This document shows positions 8,023 to 16,580 of a DNA stretch of 64,000 nt, one piece after another (position 1 is the first letter of the stretch; each line of letters starts with the position of its first letter). Origin of the DNA: Paraburkholderia caffeinilytica (GTDB taxonomy: Bacteria; Pseudomonadota; Gammaproteobacteria; Burkholderiales; Burkholderiaceae). The position numbers and the translations under genes were made by a program. The stretch covers positions 2,480,001 to 2,544,000 of the forward strand of contig NZ_CP031466.1 in assembly GCF_003368325.1 (NCBI RefSeq), in the 5' to 3' direction. The notes beneath the pieces were generated by a model that saw only the letters and a list, made by a program, of their open reading frames with translations, had not been told where the DNA came from and did no database searches.

Positions 8023-10128
8023 ATGCTGAAGACGCTGAAACTTCCTGCCGGCGGTGAAATCGGCATCGTCGCGCTGATCGTCGCGATCATTTCGCTGATG
8101 ATCCTGCCGTTGCCGCCGACGCTGATCGACATCCTGCTCGGCGTGAACATCACGATCAGCGTGACCCTGCTGATGGTGACCATGTACGTGCCCGACGTGG
8201 TGTCGCTCTCGGCGTTTCCGTCGCTGCTGCTGTTCACCACGCTTTACCGGTTGTCGCTGAACATCGCCTCGACCAAGTCGATTCTGTTGCATGCGGAGGC
8301 CGGCCATATCATCGAGAGCTTCGGCGAACTGGTGGTGGGCGGCAATCTGGTGGTCGGGCTGGTGGTGTTCGTCATCATCACCACCGTGCAGTTCATCGTG
8401 ATCGCGAAAGGCTCGGAACGGGTCGCCGAAGTCGGCGCGCGCTTCACGCTCGACGCGCTGCCGGGCAAGCAGATGAGTATCGACGCCGACCTGCGCGCCA
8501 ATCTGCTGAGCGCCGAGGAGGCGCGCCGCAAACGCGCGACGCTCGCGGTCGAAAGCCAGTTGCACGGCGGCATGGACGGTGCGATGAAGTTCGTCAAGGG
8601 CGATGCGATTGCGGGCTTGATCATCACGATGATCAATATCGTCGCGGGTATCGCGGTGGGCGTTGCGTATCACAACATGAGCGCGGGCGAAGCGGCGAAC
8701 CGCTTTTCGATCCTGTCGGTCGGCGATGCGATGGTGTCGCAGATTCCGTCGCTGTTGTTGTCGGTGGCGGCCGGCGTGATGATCACGCGCGTGGCGGATG
8801 AACGGCAAGCCAAGCCCGGCTCGCTCGGCGACGAGATCGGCCGCCAGCTCGGTTCCAGTTCGCGCGCGCTGTATTTCGCGGCCGTGTTGCTGCTTGGCTT
8901 TGCCGCCGTGCCAGGCTTTCCGGCTGCGCTCTTCCTGCTGCTCGCCGGCACGCTTGCGTTCACCGCATGGCGGCTGAACGCCAAAAAACCGCAGCAGCAA
9001 AACCACGAGCGCGAATCGCTGCACGCCATGCAACGCTCGGGCTCGAAGATCGACGTGCCCGCGATTCTGGCGCGCGCACCGCAATTCACCTGCCCGCTGG
9101 GCGTTCGCATCGCACCGGACCTCGTCGCTCGACTGACCATGCCCGCGCTCGACAAGTCGTTCGAATCCGAGCGCGCGCGCCTGCAGGAAGAACTGGGCTT
9201 GCCGTTTCCGGGCATCACCATGTGGACCTATGCCGCGCTGCCTTCATTCACCTGCCAGATCCTCGTGCACGACGTACCGCAACTGACGCTCGAACTCCCG
9301 GTCGGCAAGGTGATGTTGCCCGAAGCCAGCCGTCTCGCGCATTCGGCCGCCCCTGTCACGCTGACGAGCGAGGAAAGCCAGGCACTGGACGCGCTCATCG
9401 CGCAAAGCGAACCGGGACCGCCAATCGACACGAGCGGCACGCCGACGCGCTGGCTCGAAGAGCGTGCGGTGCCGCCGAAAACATCGGTATGGCGTGCGGA
9501 ACAGGCCATCGCGCATGCATCGGTGGCGCTGATGCGGCGGCACGCACCGCTCTTTCTCGGCATACAGGAAGTGCAGTGGATTCTCGATCAACTGGCGAGC
9601 GACTATCCCGGCCTCGTGGCGGAAGTGCAGAAGGTGCTGCCGCCGCAGCGGATCGCCGACGTGCTGCGCCGCCTGCTCGAAGAGCAGATTTCGATCCGCA
9701 ATGTCCGCACGATCATGGAAAGTCTGATCACGTGGGGGCCGAAAGAAAAAGACATGCTGATGCTCACCGAGTACGTGCGCGGCGACCTCTCGCGCTTTCT
9801 TGCGCATCGGGCCGCGAGCGGCGAGCGGACCTTGTCGGCGGTGCTGTTCGACATGCCGGTCGAGCAGCATATCCGTCAGTCGATCAAGCAGACGCCGACC
9901 GGCAACTTCCTCGCCTTGCCGCCCGATGAGGCCACGTTGCTGATCGACAAGATCCAGTCCTTCGTCGGCGCCGCGCCGCGCGAAGGGGTGGCGCTGGTGA
10001 CGTCGATGGATATTCGCCGCTACGTGCGGCGCATGATCGAGGCGCGGCTCGGCTGGCTCGCGGTGTATTCGTATCAGGAACTCGGCGAGCACGTCGAATT
10101 GCGGCCGCTCGGCCGCGTGTCGATCTGA
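8023..10128 (+). CDS. sctV: T3SS export gate protein SctV (HrcV)
   Basis: SctV (FlhA/LcrD family) is the major export gate: eight N-terminal transmembrane helices and a cytoplasmic domain that forms a nonameric ring receiving chaperone-substrate complexes. The 701-aa product has membrane segments up to about residue 320, including the conserved FHIPEP-like cytoplasmic loop region (near ARFTLDALPGKQMSID, about 140-155). The globular C-terminal half follows. The reading frame runs on upstream, but the ATG at 8023, 11 bp after the sctU stop, gives the normal family N-terminus. hpaP follows after 11 bp. Confidence 0.97.
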   Translation: MLKTLKLPAGGEIGIVALIVAIISLMILPLPPTLIDILLGVNITISVTLLMVTMYVPDVVSLSAFPSLLLFTTLYRLSLNIASTKSILLHAEAGHIIESFGELVVGGNLVVGLVVFVIITTVQFIVIAKGSERVAEVGARFTLDALPGKQMSIDADLRANLLSAEEARRKRATLAVESQLHGGMDGAMKFVKGDAIAGLIITMINIVAGIAVGVAYHNMSAGEAANRFSILSVGDAMVSQIPSLLLSVAAGVMITRVADERQAKPGSLGDEIGRQLGSSSRALYFAAVLLLGFAAVPGFPAALFLLLAGTLAFTAWRLNAKKPQQQNHERESLHAMQRSGSKIDVPAILARAPQFTCPLGVRIAPDLVARLTMPALDKSFESERARLQEELGLPFPGITMWTYAALPSFTCQILVHDVPQLTLELPVGKVMLPEASRLAHSAAPVTLTSEESQALDALIAQSEPGPPIDTSGTPTRWLEERAVPPKTSVWRAEQAIAHASVALMRRHAPLFLGIQEVQWILDQLASDYPGLVAEVQKVLPPQRIADVLRRLLEEQISIRNVRTIMESLITWGPKEKDMLMLTEYVRGDLSRFLAHRAASGERTLSAVLFDMPVEQHIRQSIKQTPTGNFLALPPDEATLLIDKIQSFVGAAPREGVALVTSMDIRRYVRRMIEARLGWLAVYSYQELGEHVELRPLGRVSI

Positions 10129-10139
10129 GGCCGCCGGCA

Positions 10140-10874
10140 ATGACGCATATCGTTTCGCGCCACGTGCGCGTCATTCCCGGCGAGGCGGACAGCGAGACGT
10201 CCGATGAAATCGACGCACGCACAGGCTCGCGGGAATCAGGCGGGCGCGGCTTCGACTACGCGTCGCTGCTCGGGCGACGCCGCGCGCTGCATCGGCTCAA
10301 CAGCAATGCGAATACCGATACGCATGCAGGTTCGCAAGGCGGCAGCGACGCGGATGCCACCGAAGACGCCGCGGATGCGCCTACTCCGTCCGCGCCGCGC
10401 CCGTTCGCGCGCAGCGGCGGCGACGCGGGCGAGGACGCGTCCGCGAACGCCGCATTTGACGCCGACGCGAATCCTTCGGCCGGCGCGGATAGCACGCCCT
10501 CGGCCGAACGTCTTGCGATTGGCGCGCGCGTGGCCGATGCCGCGGCGCCGGTCGTGACGGCCGTCTACCGGCAGCAGCAACGTTTCGTGCAACTGCTTGG
10601 CTCGCTCGCGCGGGAGATCGGCGCGTTCTGCGGCGATCCTTCGATTGCCGAAGCGGGCAATTGGGAAGTGCAGTTGCCGCTCGACCAGACACTGCTGCCG
10701 CAGACCACGCTGTATCTGACGCTTTCGCGTTTCAGTCTGCAGCTTCGGTTCGACACGCCGGATACGGCGACGAGGCAACTACTCTTGGAACACAGCGCAC
10801 TGCTCGAGCGAGAACTCGATAGCTTGCTGCGCGCGTGGGGTGAAGCCCGCGAAATCGAACTCACTGTCTGGTGA
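10140..10874 (+). CDS. hpaP: T3SS substrate-specificity switch protein HpaP/HpaC (SctP)
   Basis: HpaP/HpaC proteins bind the SctU C-terminal domain and control the change from pilus subunits to effectors in Hrp2 systems (functional equivalent of YscP). The 244-aa product has a low-complexity Asp/Ala/Ser-rich N-terminal half (about 45-125) and a conserved C-terminal half (about 130-244), with beta-strand stretches such as LTLSRFSLQLRFDTP. It follows sctV directly as in Xanthomonas (hrcU-hrcV-hpaP). Its stop overlaps the sctQ GTG start by 4 bp. An imperfect PIP box for sctQ lies inside its 3' end. Confidence 0.82.
   Translation: MTHIVSRHVRVIPGEADSETSDEIDARTGSRESGGRGFDYASLLGRRRALHRLNSNANTDTHAGSQGGSDADATEDAADAPTPSAPRPFARSGGDAGEDASANAAFDADANPSAGADSTPSAERLAIGARVADAAAPVVTAVYRQQQRFVQLLGSLAREIGAFCGDPSIAEAGNWEVQLPLDQTLLPQTTLYLTLSRFSLQLRFDTPDTATRQLLLEHSALLERELDSLLRAWGEAREIELTVW
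10724..10785 (+). promoter_or_regulatory. Imperfect PIP box and -10 upstream of sctQ
   Basis: Within the 3' end of hpaP, TTCGC (10724-10728), 15 nt, TTCGG (10744-10748); the last base departs from the PIP consensus, but the Ralstonia hrpII form TTCG-N16-TTCG is fulfilled. TACTCT (10780-10785) fits YANNNT after a 31-nt gap, the same spacing as at the perfect boxes here. The sctQ start is about 85 nt downstream of the -10. It would give the sctQ-R-S-hpaA genes their own promoter, as the hrpD operon has in Xanthomonas. Because it lies in coding sequence, chance occurrence is possible. Confidence 0.5.
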
Positions 10875-12481
10875 CAGATTCCCTGCGCATGATCTATCCG
10901 CTCGACGAGCCGACAACCGAGGACGAAGCCGCGACCGATCCGCACGCCGCGCGCGAGCGGAGCTCGGGCGTGGGGCGCATGTCCAGCGAGAGTGTGCGTG
11001 AGCGCGCGGCTGCTAGTGAACCGTCGGGCACGTCGGGAGATACCGCAACGGAGCATGCGGCGGCAAAGAAACTGACGAGCATGCCGGGAGACGCCGAGCG
11101 TGGTCACTCACGGTCACTGAACGCTAGCGCTGAAACGTCAGCGGCAATGACAAAGGGACTCGGCGCGGCAGTTACCGGTGCTTCAGTCGCTTCAATCGCT
11201 TCAATCGCTTCAGTCGCTTCAGTCGCTTCAATCGCTTCAATCGCGCCGATCGCGCCACTGCGTCTGCAGGCTGTCACTCGCGCCGCCGCTCGCGTAACGC
11301 GTACGGTCTGCGATGCGCGCGTCGCCGGTCATCTGCATGCGACGCTCGGCGTCACCGAATGGCACGCGGCATTGATCGACGCGCATGACTTCGATGCGGC
11401 TTGCGTGGACCCCGGCGTCATCGAGCTGACACTCGCTTCGGCTGATGACGTGTCGACTGTCGCCGTGCGCGTTGCCCTCGATCTGCATGCCTATCCGCCG
11501 CTCTCGATCGCCGCGTGGCCGGACCGCGACGCGCTCACAGCCAAGCCGCCCGCCGACGTCGCGTTACGTCAGGCCGTCGCGGGCGTCGTGCTGGAACCGC
11601 TGTTCGAGCGATTGATTCGCGCGGGTTTCAAAGGCCCACGTGTCGCCGCGGTCCGGCGCGGGCGTCTGAGCGAGGTTGCGACAGCGCGGAAACCGATGGG
11701 CGAGGCCAGCGCCGACATGCCTGTCGTCGCACTCTCGTTCCAGCTCGGTGAACGCCGCTATGAGGCCGCGCTCAGCGCCGAGCCGGCGTGCTACGACCTG
11801 CTCGACCGGCTGTTGCATGCCGAAGCCACGCCTGCTTCGGTTCGATCAACCGCAACCGCCGCTTCATCCGCTTCATCCGCTTGCTTCGATCACGCACTGG
11901 ACACCGCCGCCGGCCTCACCGTCCCGGGCAGCCTGATCCTTGGCGTCAAACGCCTACCCGTCGACACGCTGCACGCGCTGGAACCCGGCGATGTACTGCT
12001 GCGCGCCGCCTTTCCTTCGTTCGACGCAACGCTGCTCGACGCCTCGAGCGCCCCCTCTTCGCCCCACGCGCGGCCTCGTGCCGTCGCCGCGTGGGGAACC
12101 CCCGGGCTCACCCGTGTGTGCGCCGCTGTGGAAATCGACGGGCAGTCGCTCGTCATCGTCAAGGAGCCGAACATGTCAGAAGAGCTGGACCCGGCGAGCA
12201 CCGACGCCGGGCTCGCCATCGACGACCCCGCCGATCCGATCCGGATCGGCGAACTCGAGCTGCCGGTGCAGTTCGAGATCGACACGGTGGCACTACCGCT
12301 TGCCCAATTGTCGGCGCTCGGCCCCGGTTACGTGCTCGAGCTGCCCGTCCCCGTGGCGGACGCGCAATTGCGGCTCGTCGCGCACGGACAGACCATCGGC
12401 TATGGCGAGCTGGTGACGGTCGGCGAGCATCTTGGCATCCGCATCATTCGCATGGCGCACAGGCATGGTCCAATTCAGTGA
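10871..12481 (+). CDS. sctQ: T3SS C-ring protein SctQ (HrcQ)
   Basis: SctQ is the main component of the cytoplasmic sorting platform (FliM/FliN/YscQ relatives). The 536-aa product is long for the family. The first ~140 residues are low-complexity Ala/Ser/Thr sequence, including an (Ala-Ser-Val/Ile) tripeptide array encoded by a 9-bp tandem repeat. A conserved C-terminal SPOA domain occupies about residues 453-530. The GTG at 10871 overlaps the hpaP stop by 4 bp; an ATG six codons on (10889) is an alternative. sctR starts 17 bp before this gene ends, so the two are translationally coupled. Confidence 0.9.
   Translation: MTDSLRMIYPLDEPTTEDEAATDPHAARERSSGVGRMSSESVRERAAASEPSGTSGDTATEHAAAKKLTSMPGDAERGHSRSLNASAETSAAMTKGLGAAVTGASVASIASIASVASVASIASIAPIAPLRLQAVTRAAARVTRTVCDARVAGHLHATLGVTEWHAALIDAHDFDAACVDPGVIELTLASADDVSTVAVRVALDLHAYPPLSIAAWPDRDALTAKPPADVALRQAVAGVVLEPLFERLIRAGFKGPRVAAVRRGRLSEVATARKPMGEASADMPVVALSFQLGERRYEAALSAEPACYDLLDRLLHAEATPASVRSTATAASSASSACFDHALDTAAGLTVPGSLILGVKRLPVDTLHALEPGDVLLRAAFPSFDATLLDASSAPSSPHARPRAVAAWGTPGLTRVCAAVEIDGQSLVIVKEPNMSEELDPASTDAGLAIDDPADPIRIGELELPVQFEIDTVALPLAQLSALGPGYVLELPVPVADAQLRLVAHGQTIGYGELVTVGEHLGIRIIRMAHRHGPIQ
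11180..11242 (+). repeat. 9-bp tandem repeat inside sctQ
   Basis: Seven contiguous copies of GCTTCARTC (R = A or G), followed by a degenerate eighth unit at 11243-11251. In the sctQ frame it encodes Ala-Ser-Val/Ile repeats in the linker upstream of the folded part of the protein. The unit is a multiple of three, so copy-number change would alter linker length without breaking the frame. Confidence 0.9.
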
Positions 12482-13115
12482 TATCACCGGGCTGCTGCTG
12501 GTCGTCGTCGCGATCAGCCTGCTGCCCTTCGTTGCCATGGTCGTGACGTCTTACGCGAAAGTCGTCGTGGTGCTGGGCCTCCTGCGCAATGCGCTCGGTG
12601 TGCAGCAGGTGCCGCCGAACATGGTGCTCAACGGCATCGCGATCCTGGTGTCCATCTACGTGATGGCGCCGATCGGCATGCTCGCCGCGAAATCGCTCGA
12701 AGGCCAGCAGCTCGCGTCGCAGCCCTCGCAGGCGCTGATCCAGGCGTTCGGCGCAGCGCGCGAGCCGTTCCGCGCGTTTCTCGTCAAGCACACCAACGAG
12801 CGCGAAAAACGCTTCTTCCTGCGCTCGGCTTCCGTGGTGTGGCCGAAGGAAGAAGCCGCCCAGATCAAGGAAGACGATCTGATCGTGCTGGCGCCCGCCT
12901 TCACCCTGACGGAAATGACCGACGCGTTCAAGATCGGCTTTCTGCTGTACATCGCGTTCATCGTGATCGATCTGATCATCGCGAATGTGCTGCTTGCCAT
13001 GGGCCTGAACCAGGTCACGCCGACCAACGTCGCGATTCCGTTCAAGCTGCTGCTGTTCGTCGTGATGGACGGCTGGTCGACGCTGATCCACGGTCTCGTG
13101 ATGTCCTACAAATAG
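12465..13115 (+). CDS. sctR: T3SS export gate protein SctR (HrcR)
   Basis: SctR (FliP/YscR family) forms the export-gate core with SctS and SctT. The 216-aa product starts MVQFSDITGLL and has transmembrane segments near 8-30, 45-65, about 155-180 and 190-212. Conserved signatures include SYAKVVVVLGLLRNALGVQQVPPN, given here only by its ends SYAKVV and QQVPPN, and FKIGFLLYIAFIVIDLI. The ATG at 12465 is chosen over an upstream in-frame ATG at 12432 because it gives the normal family N-terminus; it overlaps sctQ by 17 bp. Confidence 0.96.
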   Translation: MVQFSDITGLLLVVVAISLLPFVAMVVTSYAKVVVVLGLLRNALGVQQVPPNMVLNGIAILVSIYVMAPIGMLAAKSLEGQQLASQPSQALIQAFGAAREPFRAFLVKHTNEREKRFFLRSASVVWPKEEAAQIKEDDLIVLAPAFTLTEMTDAFKIGFLLYIAFIVIDLIIANVLLAMGLNQVTPTNVAIPFKLLLFVVMDGWSTLIHGLVMSYK

Positions 13116-13154
13116 CGCCTTGTTCACGAGAATGCGTCAGTAAAACCCATCACG

Positions 13155-13206
13155 AAAACGCGGCGGGAAAACTCGTCACCAAAACGCGGCAGGAAAACCC
13201 GCGAGG
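13155..13206 (+). repeat. 26-bp tandem repeat between sctR and sctS
   Basis: Two imperfect 26-bp units (13155-13180 and 13181-13206) start with AAAACGCGGC and contain a purine-rich GGGAAAAC/AGGAAAAC block. A partial third unit (13207-13213) begins the same way and runs into the sctS start. The sctS Shine-Dalgarno (CGAGGA, 13202-13207) lies at the end of unit two, so the repeat duplicates the ribosome-binding context. It fills most of the 100-bp sctR-sctS gap. Confidence 0.75.
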
Positions 13207-13215
13207 AAAACGCAC

Positions 13216-13479
13216 ATGGAAATCGATTCGCTGATCCGCTTCACCACCGAGGGCATGCTGCTGTGCCTGACCGTGTCGCTGCCGGCGGTGATCGTCGCGG
13301 CGGTGGTCGGCCTCGGCGTGTCGTTCCTGCAGGCGATCACGTCGATGCAGGACCAGACGCTGTCGCACGCGGTCAAGCTGATCGCGGTGACGGTAGTGAT
13401 CGTGGTCGCCGCGCCGCTGTCGTGCGCGGCGATTCTGCACTTCGCCAACGAAATGATGCAGGCCGCGGTGCCGCTGTAA
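13216..13479 (+). CDS. sctS: T3SS export gate protein SctS (HrcS)
   Basis: SctS (FliQ/YscS family) is a small two-helix membrane protein of the export gate. The 87-aa product has two hydrophobic hairpin segments at about 12-38 and 50-76, with the family-typical GLGVSFLQAITSMQDQTLSH connecting region. Length is normal. It follows sctR after a 100-bp gap containing a short tandem repeat, unusual in a cluster whose other genes overlap or nearly touch. Confidence 0.96.
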   Translation: MEIDSLIRFTTEGMLLCLTVSLPAVIVAAVVGLGVSFLQAITSMQDQTLSHAVKLIAVTVVIVVAAPLSCAAILHFANEMMQAAVPL

Positions 13480-13517
13480 GGCGCCGCCCTGCCTGACCGA
13501 CGCACGAGGCGATCGAC

Positions 13518-14603
13518 ATGAGCCGCATCTCTCATCAGGGCAGCGATACGGCGGCGGCCCAGGCGCAGCACGTCGCCCAGTCGCAGCAGAAAGCCGCCAA
13601 TGCGCAGGGCGCGCGCAACGGTGCGCAATTCGCCGCGCTGTATCGCGGCACCACCAATTTCACTTACGGCAACGACGCGCAGCGGGGCCCGTCGGTGAGT
13701 TCGGTCCGCGCCAAACGAATGGCCGATCAGTTGGCTCGCAAGCGTCGCGCCGCCAAAAAGCAGCGCAGCAATGCAGGCGGACTCGACGACGACGGCCCGG
13801 ACGACGCCGAAGCGCATCACGCCGAGGGGCAAAAGGTCAACCGCGACGGCGGCGGGCGCGGCGGCGGTGGAGGTCATTCGCAGGGCGACCATGGCGACGA
13901 GCACGGCAGCGGCACGGCGCCGGCGATCAAGGCGCGCGGCGATCGCATCGTGCCGCCCCCGCCGTCCGGACGGCTCGACGCAGTGGCCGCGCAGTTTGCA
14001 CAGCCGGGGCAGGAAGGCGCGCGCGCCGCCGCGGTGCGCGATGCGTGGCGCACCGACATGCTGAACTTGCGCGCGCAGTTGGCCGCGAATCCGCAGATGC
14101 CGCTCGATGCCCGCGTGTTCGAACAGGCGATCGATCTGCTTGGCGTGCAGCAGAAGATCGGCAGCCTTGCCACGTCGCAGCCGGGCGCAGGTTCCGGTGT
14201 GGCCGCGTTGCGTGAGCGCGCGGGCGGGTCGGACGCCCGGGGTAGCCAGGGCGTGACGCGCTTGCCCGCGCCCGACCGGGTGCAGCGCTTCAACCTGTTG
14301 TTTCCCTTGTTGTGGCTGCACGCGGACATGCCGTCGAGCGCGCCGCAACGCGCCCGCTCGATCGACACGTTGTGCGTAATGCGCAGTGGCGCGCTTGGTC
14401 GGGCGGCGGCGTCCGCGGCGGCGACCGAGCGTGTCGCTTCACCCGCGTCCGGCACGCCTGAGGCGTTTAACGCGCTCGGCACGTCTGGCGTGGCTCGCGC
14501 ATCCGGCACGCATGCTGCTTCGCCCGGCGCGCCGCCAACTCAGTCAGACCGGCCATCCCCCCCGCCAGGCCCGCGCCGCGCCTTCCCGAGCGGCAGCCGC
14601 TAG
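13518..14603 (+). CDS. hpaA: HpaA-like T3SS control protein
   Basis: The 361-aa product occupies the hpaA slot between sctS and sctD. In Xanthomonas HpaA is a secreted control protein with nuclear localisation signals that binds the chaperone HpaB and promotes pilus and translocon secretion. Here a Gln/Ala-rich N-terminus leads to a basic cluster (KRMADQLARKRRAAKKQR, about 66-83) that could act as a nuclear localisation signal. A Gly/His/Asp-rich linker follows, then a folded region (about 150-280) with the segment DRVQRFNLLFPLLWLHADM, and a Pro/Ser/Ala tail. The function is inferred from position and these traits; similarity to HpaA itself cannot be checked here. Confidence 0.68.
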   Translation: MSRISHQGSDTAAAQAQHVAQSQQKAANAQGARNGAQFAALYRGTTNFTYGNDAQRGPSVSSVRAKRMADQLARKRRAAKKQRSNAGGLDDDGPDDAEAHHAEGQKVNRDGGGRGGGGGHSQGDHGDEHGSGTAPAIKARGDRIVPPPPSGRLDAVAAQFAQPGQEGARAAAVRDAWRTDMLNLRAQLAANPQMPLDARVFEQAIDLLGVQQKIGSLATSQPGAGSGVAALRERAGGSDARGSQGVTRLPAPDRVQRFNLLFPLLWLHADMPSSAPQRARSIDTLCVMRSGALGRAAASAAATERVASPASGTPEAFNALGTSGVARASGTHAASPGAPPTQSDRPSPPPGPRRAFPSGSR

Positions 14604-14620
14604 GCGGTTTGCCGCGCGGC

Positions 14621-14682
14621 TTCGCATCCCATGCGGCGCCTTCGCATCCGCTCCCGGACATGCCATGAGGGGCGGCTACATT
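14621..14682 (+). promoter_or_regulatory. Perfect PIP box and -10 upstream of sctD
   Basis: TTCGC (14621-14625), 15 nt, TTCGC (14641-14645), then after 31 nt TACATT (14677-14682, fits YANNNT). It lies in the hpaA-sctD gap, about 75 nt before the sctD ATG, and should give sctD, the hrpD6-like gene, the needle/pilus gene and the HpaB-like chaperone a promoter of their own, independent of the sctU promoter. Confidence 0.9.
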
Positions 14683-14755
14683 AGGGTCGATCGGGCCGGT
14701 CGCGCCGCGCACCACGCGCGCCCCGGCGCCCTCCCATCCACCCTGTGCGAGCACG

Positions 14756-16126
14756 ATGAAACTGCTGCGGATACTGACGGGCGTTCACGCGGGAGCGCAA
14801 TTGCAGCTCACGCCGGGCACGCATCGCGTCGGCGCCGACGACGATGCCGACATCCGCCTCACCGACTGGCGGGGCGCGGATGCGCTGCTGCACGTCGACG
14901 CGAGCGGCGTGGTCAGCGCGCAGCGCGTCGCGGCTGCTGCGGCGCAAACGGAGGATCCGGCAGACGGTCAACCCGCGCAGCCGGCTATTGCAGAAGAAGT
15001 GGTGCTGCTGGTGGACTTCGTGCCGATGCAATTCGACGACATGATCCTGTGCGTCGGCGCGGACGATGCCGTGTGGCCATCCGACCTCGACCTGCTGTCG
15101 ATGCTGCTGACCCGCCCCGCCGAAGCGCGCTTCGCGGCCGAACGCAAGAAACGCCGCCGCTATGTGGGCGCCGTGGTGGCGTGCTTCGCGCTCGGCATCG
15201 TGATCGTCGCGGTGTCGCTGCTGACCACCACGCAGATGAGCCGCGCCGCGCTGCCGCGCAATGCCGACGACCGCGCGCAGCGCGTCGGCGAGGCGTTGGC
15301 CGCGGCCCACGTGAGCGGCTTGCAGGCGCACGCGGTCGGCAACACCGTGGTGGTCACCGGCATGGTCACGAGCCCCGCCGACGACGACGCCGTGCGCAAC
15401 CTGCTCGCGCGGATTTCGACCACCGGCATCTCGCGCAACTACGACGTCGCACAGAACGACGCGCGCAGCATCGAGGATTCGCTCGGCGTGGCGGGCGCTC
15501 ACGTGCGCTATCTCGGCGACGGCAACTTCGCGGTGACCGGCGCCGTCAGCAGCCGCGCGGATCTCGACGCCGCGTTGGCGCGCGTGCGTGCCGACCTGGA
15601 TCCGAACGTGAAAAACGTGATCGTGGAGGCCGCGGAAAACGCCAGCGTCGCCGCGGGCAACCCGGCCACGGCATCGTACTCCGAAATGATTTCCTCCGAC
15701 GACGTCCGCTACGCGCAGACGCCCGACGGCGTCAAACATATCTACGCGGTCGATCCGCCGGCATCGGACAGCGATGCGGCGGCGGCTGCGAATGCGGCTT
15801 CGGGCGCAGGCGGCGCGAGCGGCGCGGCGGTTGCCAACGGCAATGCGAACGGCAATACAAACAGCAACGCAAACGGCAATGCAAGCGCCAATACAAACGG
15901 CAACACCAACGCCGCCGCTCAAACCAGCGGCGCCGCGACGGCAAATGCGAACGGCAACCCAAAAGCCGCCCATGCGGCGAACGCGACCAACACAGCAAAC
16001 CCGACAAACCCGGCGAACGCCTCGATCGTCGACAACGACACCATCAGCCGCAGCGCGGCCAGCGTCGTGCCGCTACCCAATCCCGCCACACTGCGGACCG
16101 CGCAGCCGCGCGGTCCGTCCAGCTGA
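14756..16126 (+). CDS. sctD: T3SS inner-membrane ring protein SctD (HrpD5/HrcD)
   Basis: SctD forms the outer part of the inner-membrane ring. The 456-aa product has an FHA-like cytoplasmic domain (about 1-110), a basic stretch and one transmembrane helix (about 136-157), then a periplasmic region with ring-building/BON-like repeats (about 170-330). The last ~110 residues are an Asn/Ala/Gly low-complexity tail (about 343-440) with repeated NANGN-type units, absent from typical SctD proteins. It has its own PIP-box promoter and is followed by the hrpD6-like gene after 41 bp. Confidence 0.88.
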   Translation: MKLLRILTGVHAGAQLQLTPGTHRVGADDDADIRLTDWRGADALLHVDASGVVSAQRVAAAAAQTEDPADGQPAQPAIAEEVVLLVDFVPMQFDDMILCVGADDAVWPSDLDLLSMLLTRPAEARFAAERKKRRRYVGAVVACFALGIVIVAVSLLTTTQMSRAALPRNADDRAQRVGEALAAAHVSGLQAHAVGNTVVVTGMVTSPADDDAVRNLLARISTTGISRNYDVAQNDARSIEDSLGVAGAHVRYLGDGNFAVTGAVSSRADLDAALARVRADLDPNVKNVIVEAAENASVAAGNPATASYSEMISSDDVRYAQTPDGVKHIYAVDPPASDSDAAAAANAASGAGGASGAAVANGNANGNTNSNANGNASANTNGNTNAAAQTSGAATANANGNPKAAHAANATNTANPTNPANASIVDNDTISRSAASVVPLPNPATLRTAQPRGPSS

Positions 16127-16167
16127 CCCCTCACCGGCACACCGCCCCGTTCAATCAGGAGATCGAC

Positions 16168-16416
16168 ATGTACGAGCAGCTCGAAGCCCACGCCAGCGAA
16201 TTCAACGACTTGCAGAAGACGCTCGCCGATCCGGCCGGCGCGCCGCAAGTGGACGCGATCCGTCAGGCGCTCGACGCAACCGCGCAGCGGATCAGCGAAA
16301 CGCAGGGCGCAACCGACCTTGATCGCAACAATCTGGCGAAGCTGTATCGCGGCTTTCTCGCTGCGTCGCGCGTGATTGCGCGGCTGCAGGAAAAACAGGC
16401 CGGCGCGCACGCCTGA
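16168..16416 (+). CDS. HrpD6-like small T3SS protein
   Basis: An 82-aa helical protein preceded by a clear Shine-Dalgarno (CAGGAG, 6 nt before the ATG). It sits between sctD and the needle/pilus candidate, the position of hrpD6 in Xanthomonas, and matches HrpD6 in length. The sequence is rich in Ala/Gln/Asp/Arg with heptad-like spacing, suggesting a coiled-coil or helical hairpin. HrpD6-type proteins are required for secretion and regulation in some Xanthomonas; that role is inferred from synteny only. Confidence 0.7.
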   Translation: MYEQLEAHASEFNDLQKTLADPAGAPQVDAIRQALDATAQRISETQGATDLDRNNLAKLYRGFLAASRVIARLQEKQAGAHA

Positions 16417-16580
16417 CACGGCGACGCGACGACGGCTCACCGCTGGGTCCGGCGGCATATCGCGCACCGGGCTCGCGGGCAACGCGCTTGCTGCGGCGGC
16501 CTGCTCTCACGAGCAGCCGGCGCGGCGGCAGGTCTCGATATAGGCCACTCACTCTCTACCCATAGTCACTGGAGGTTTTT

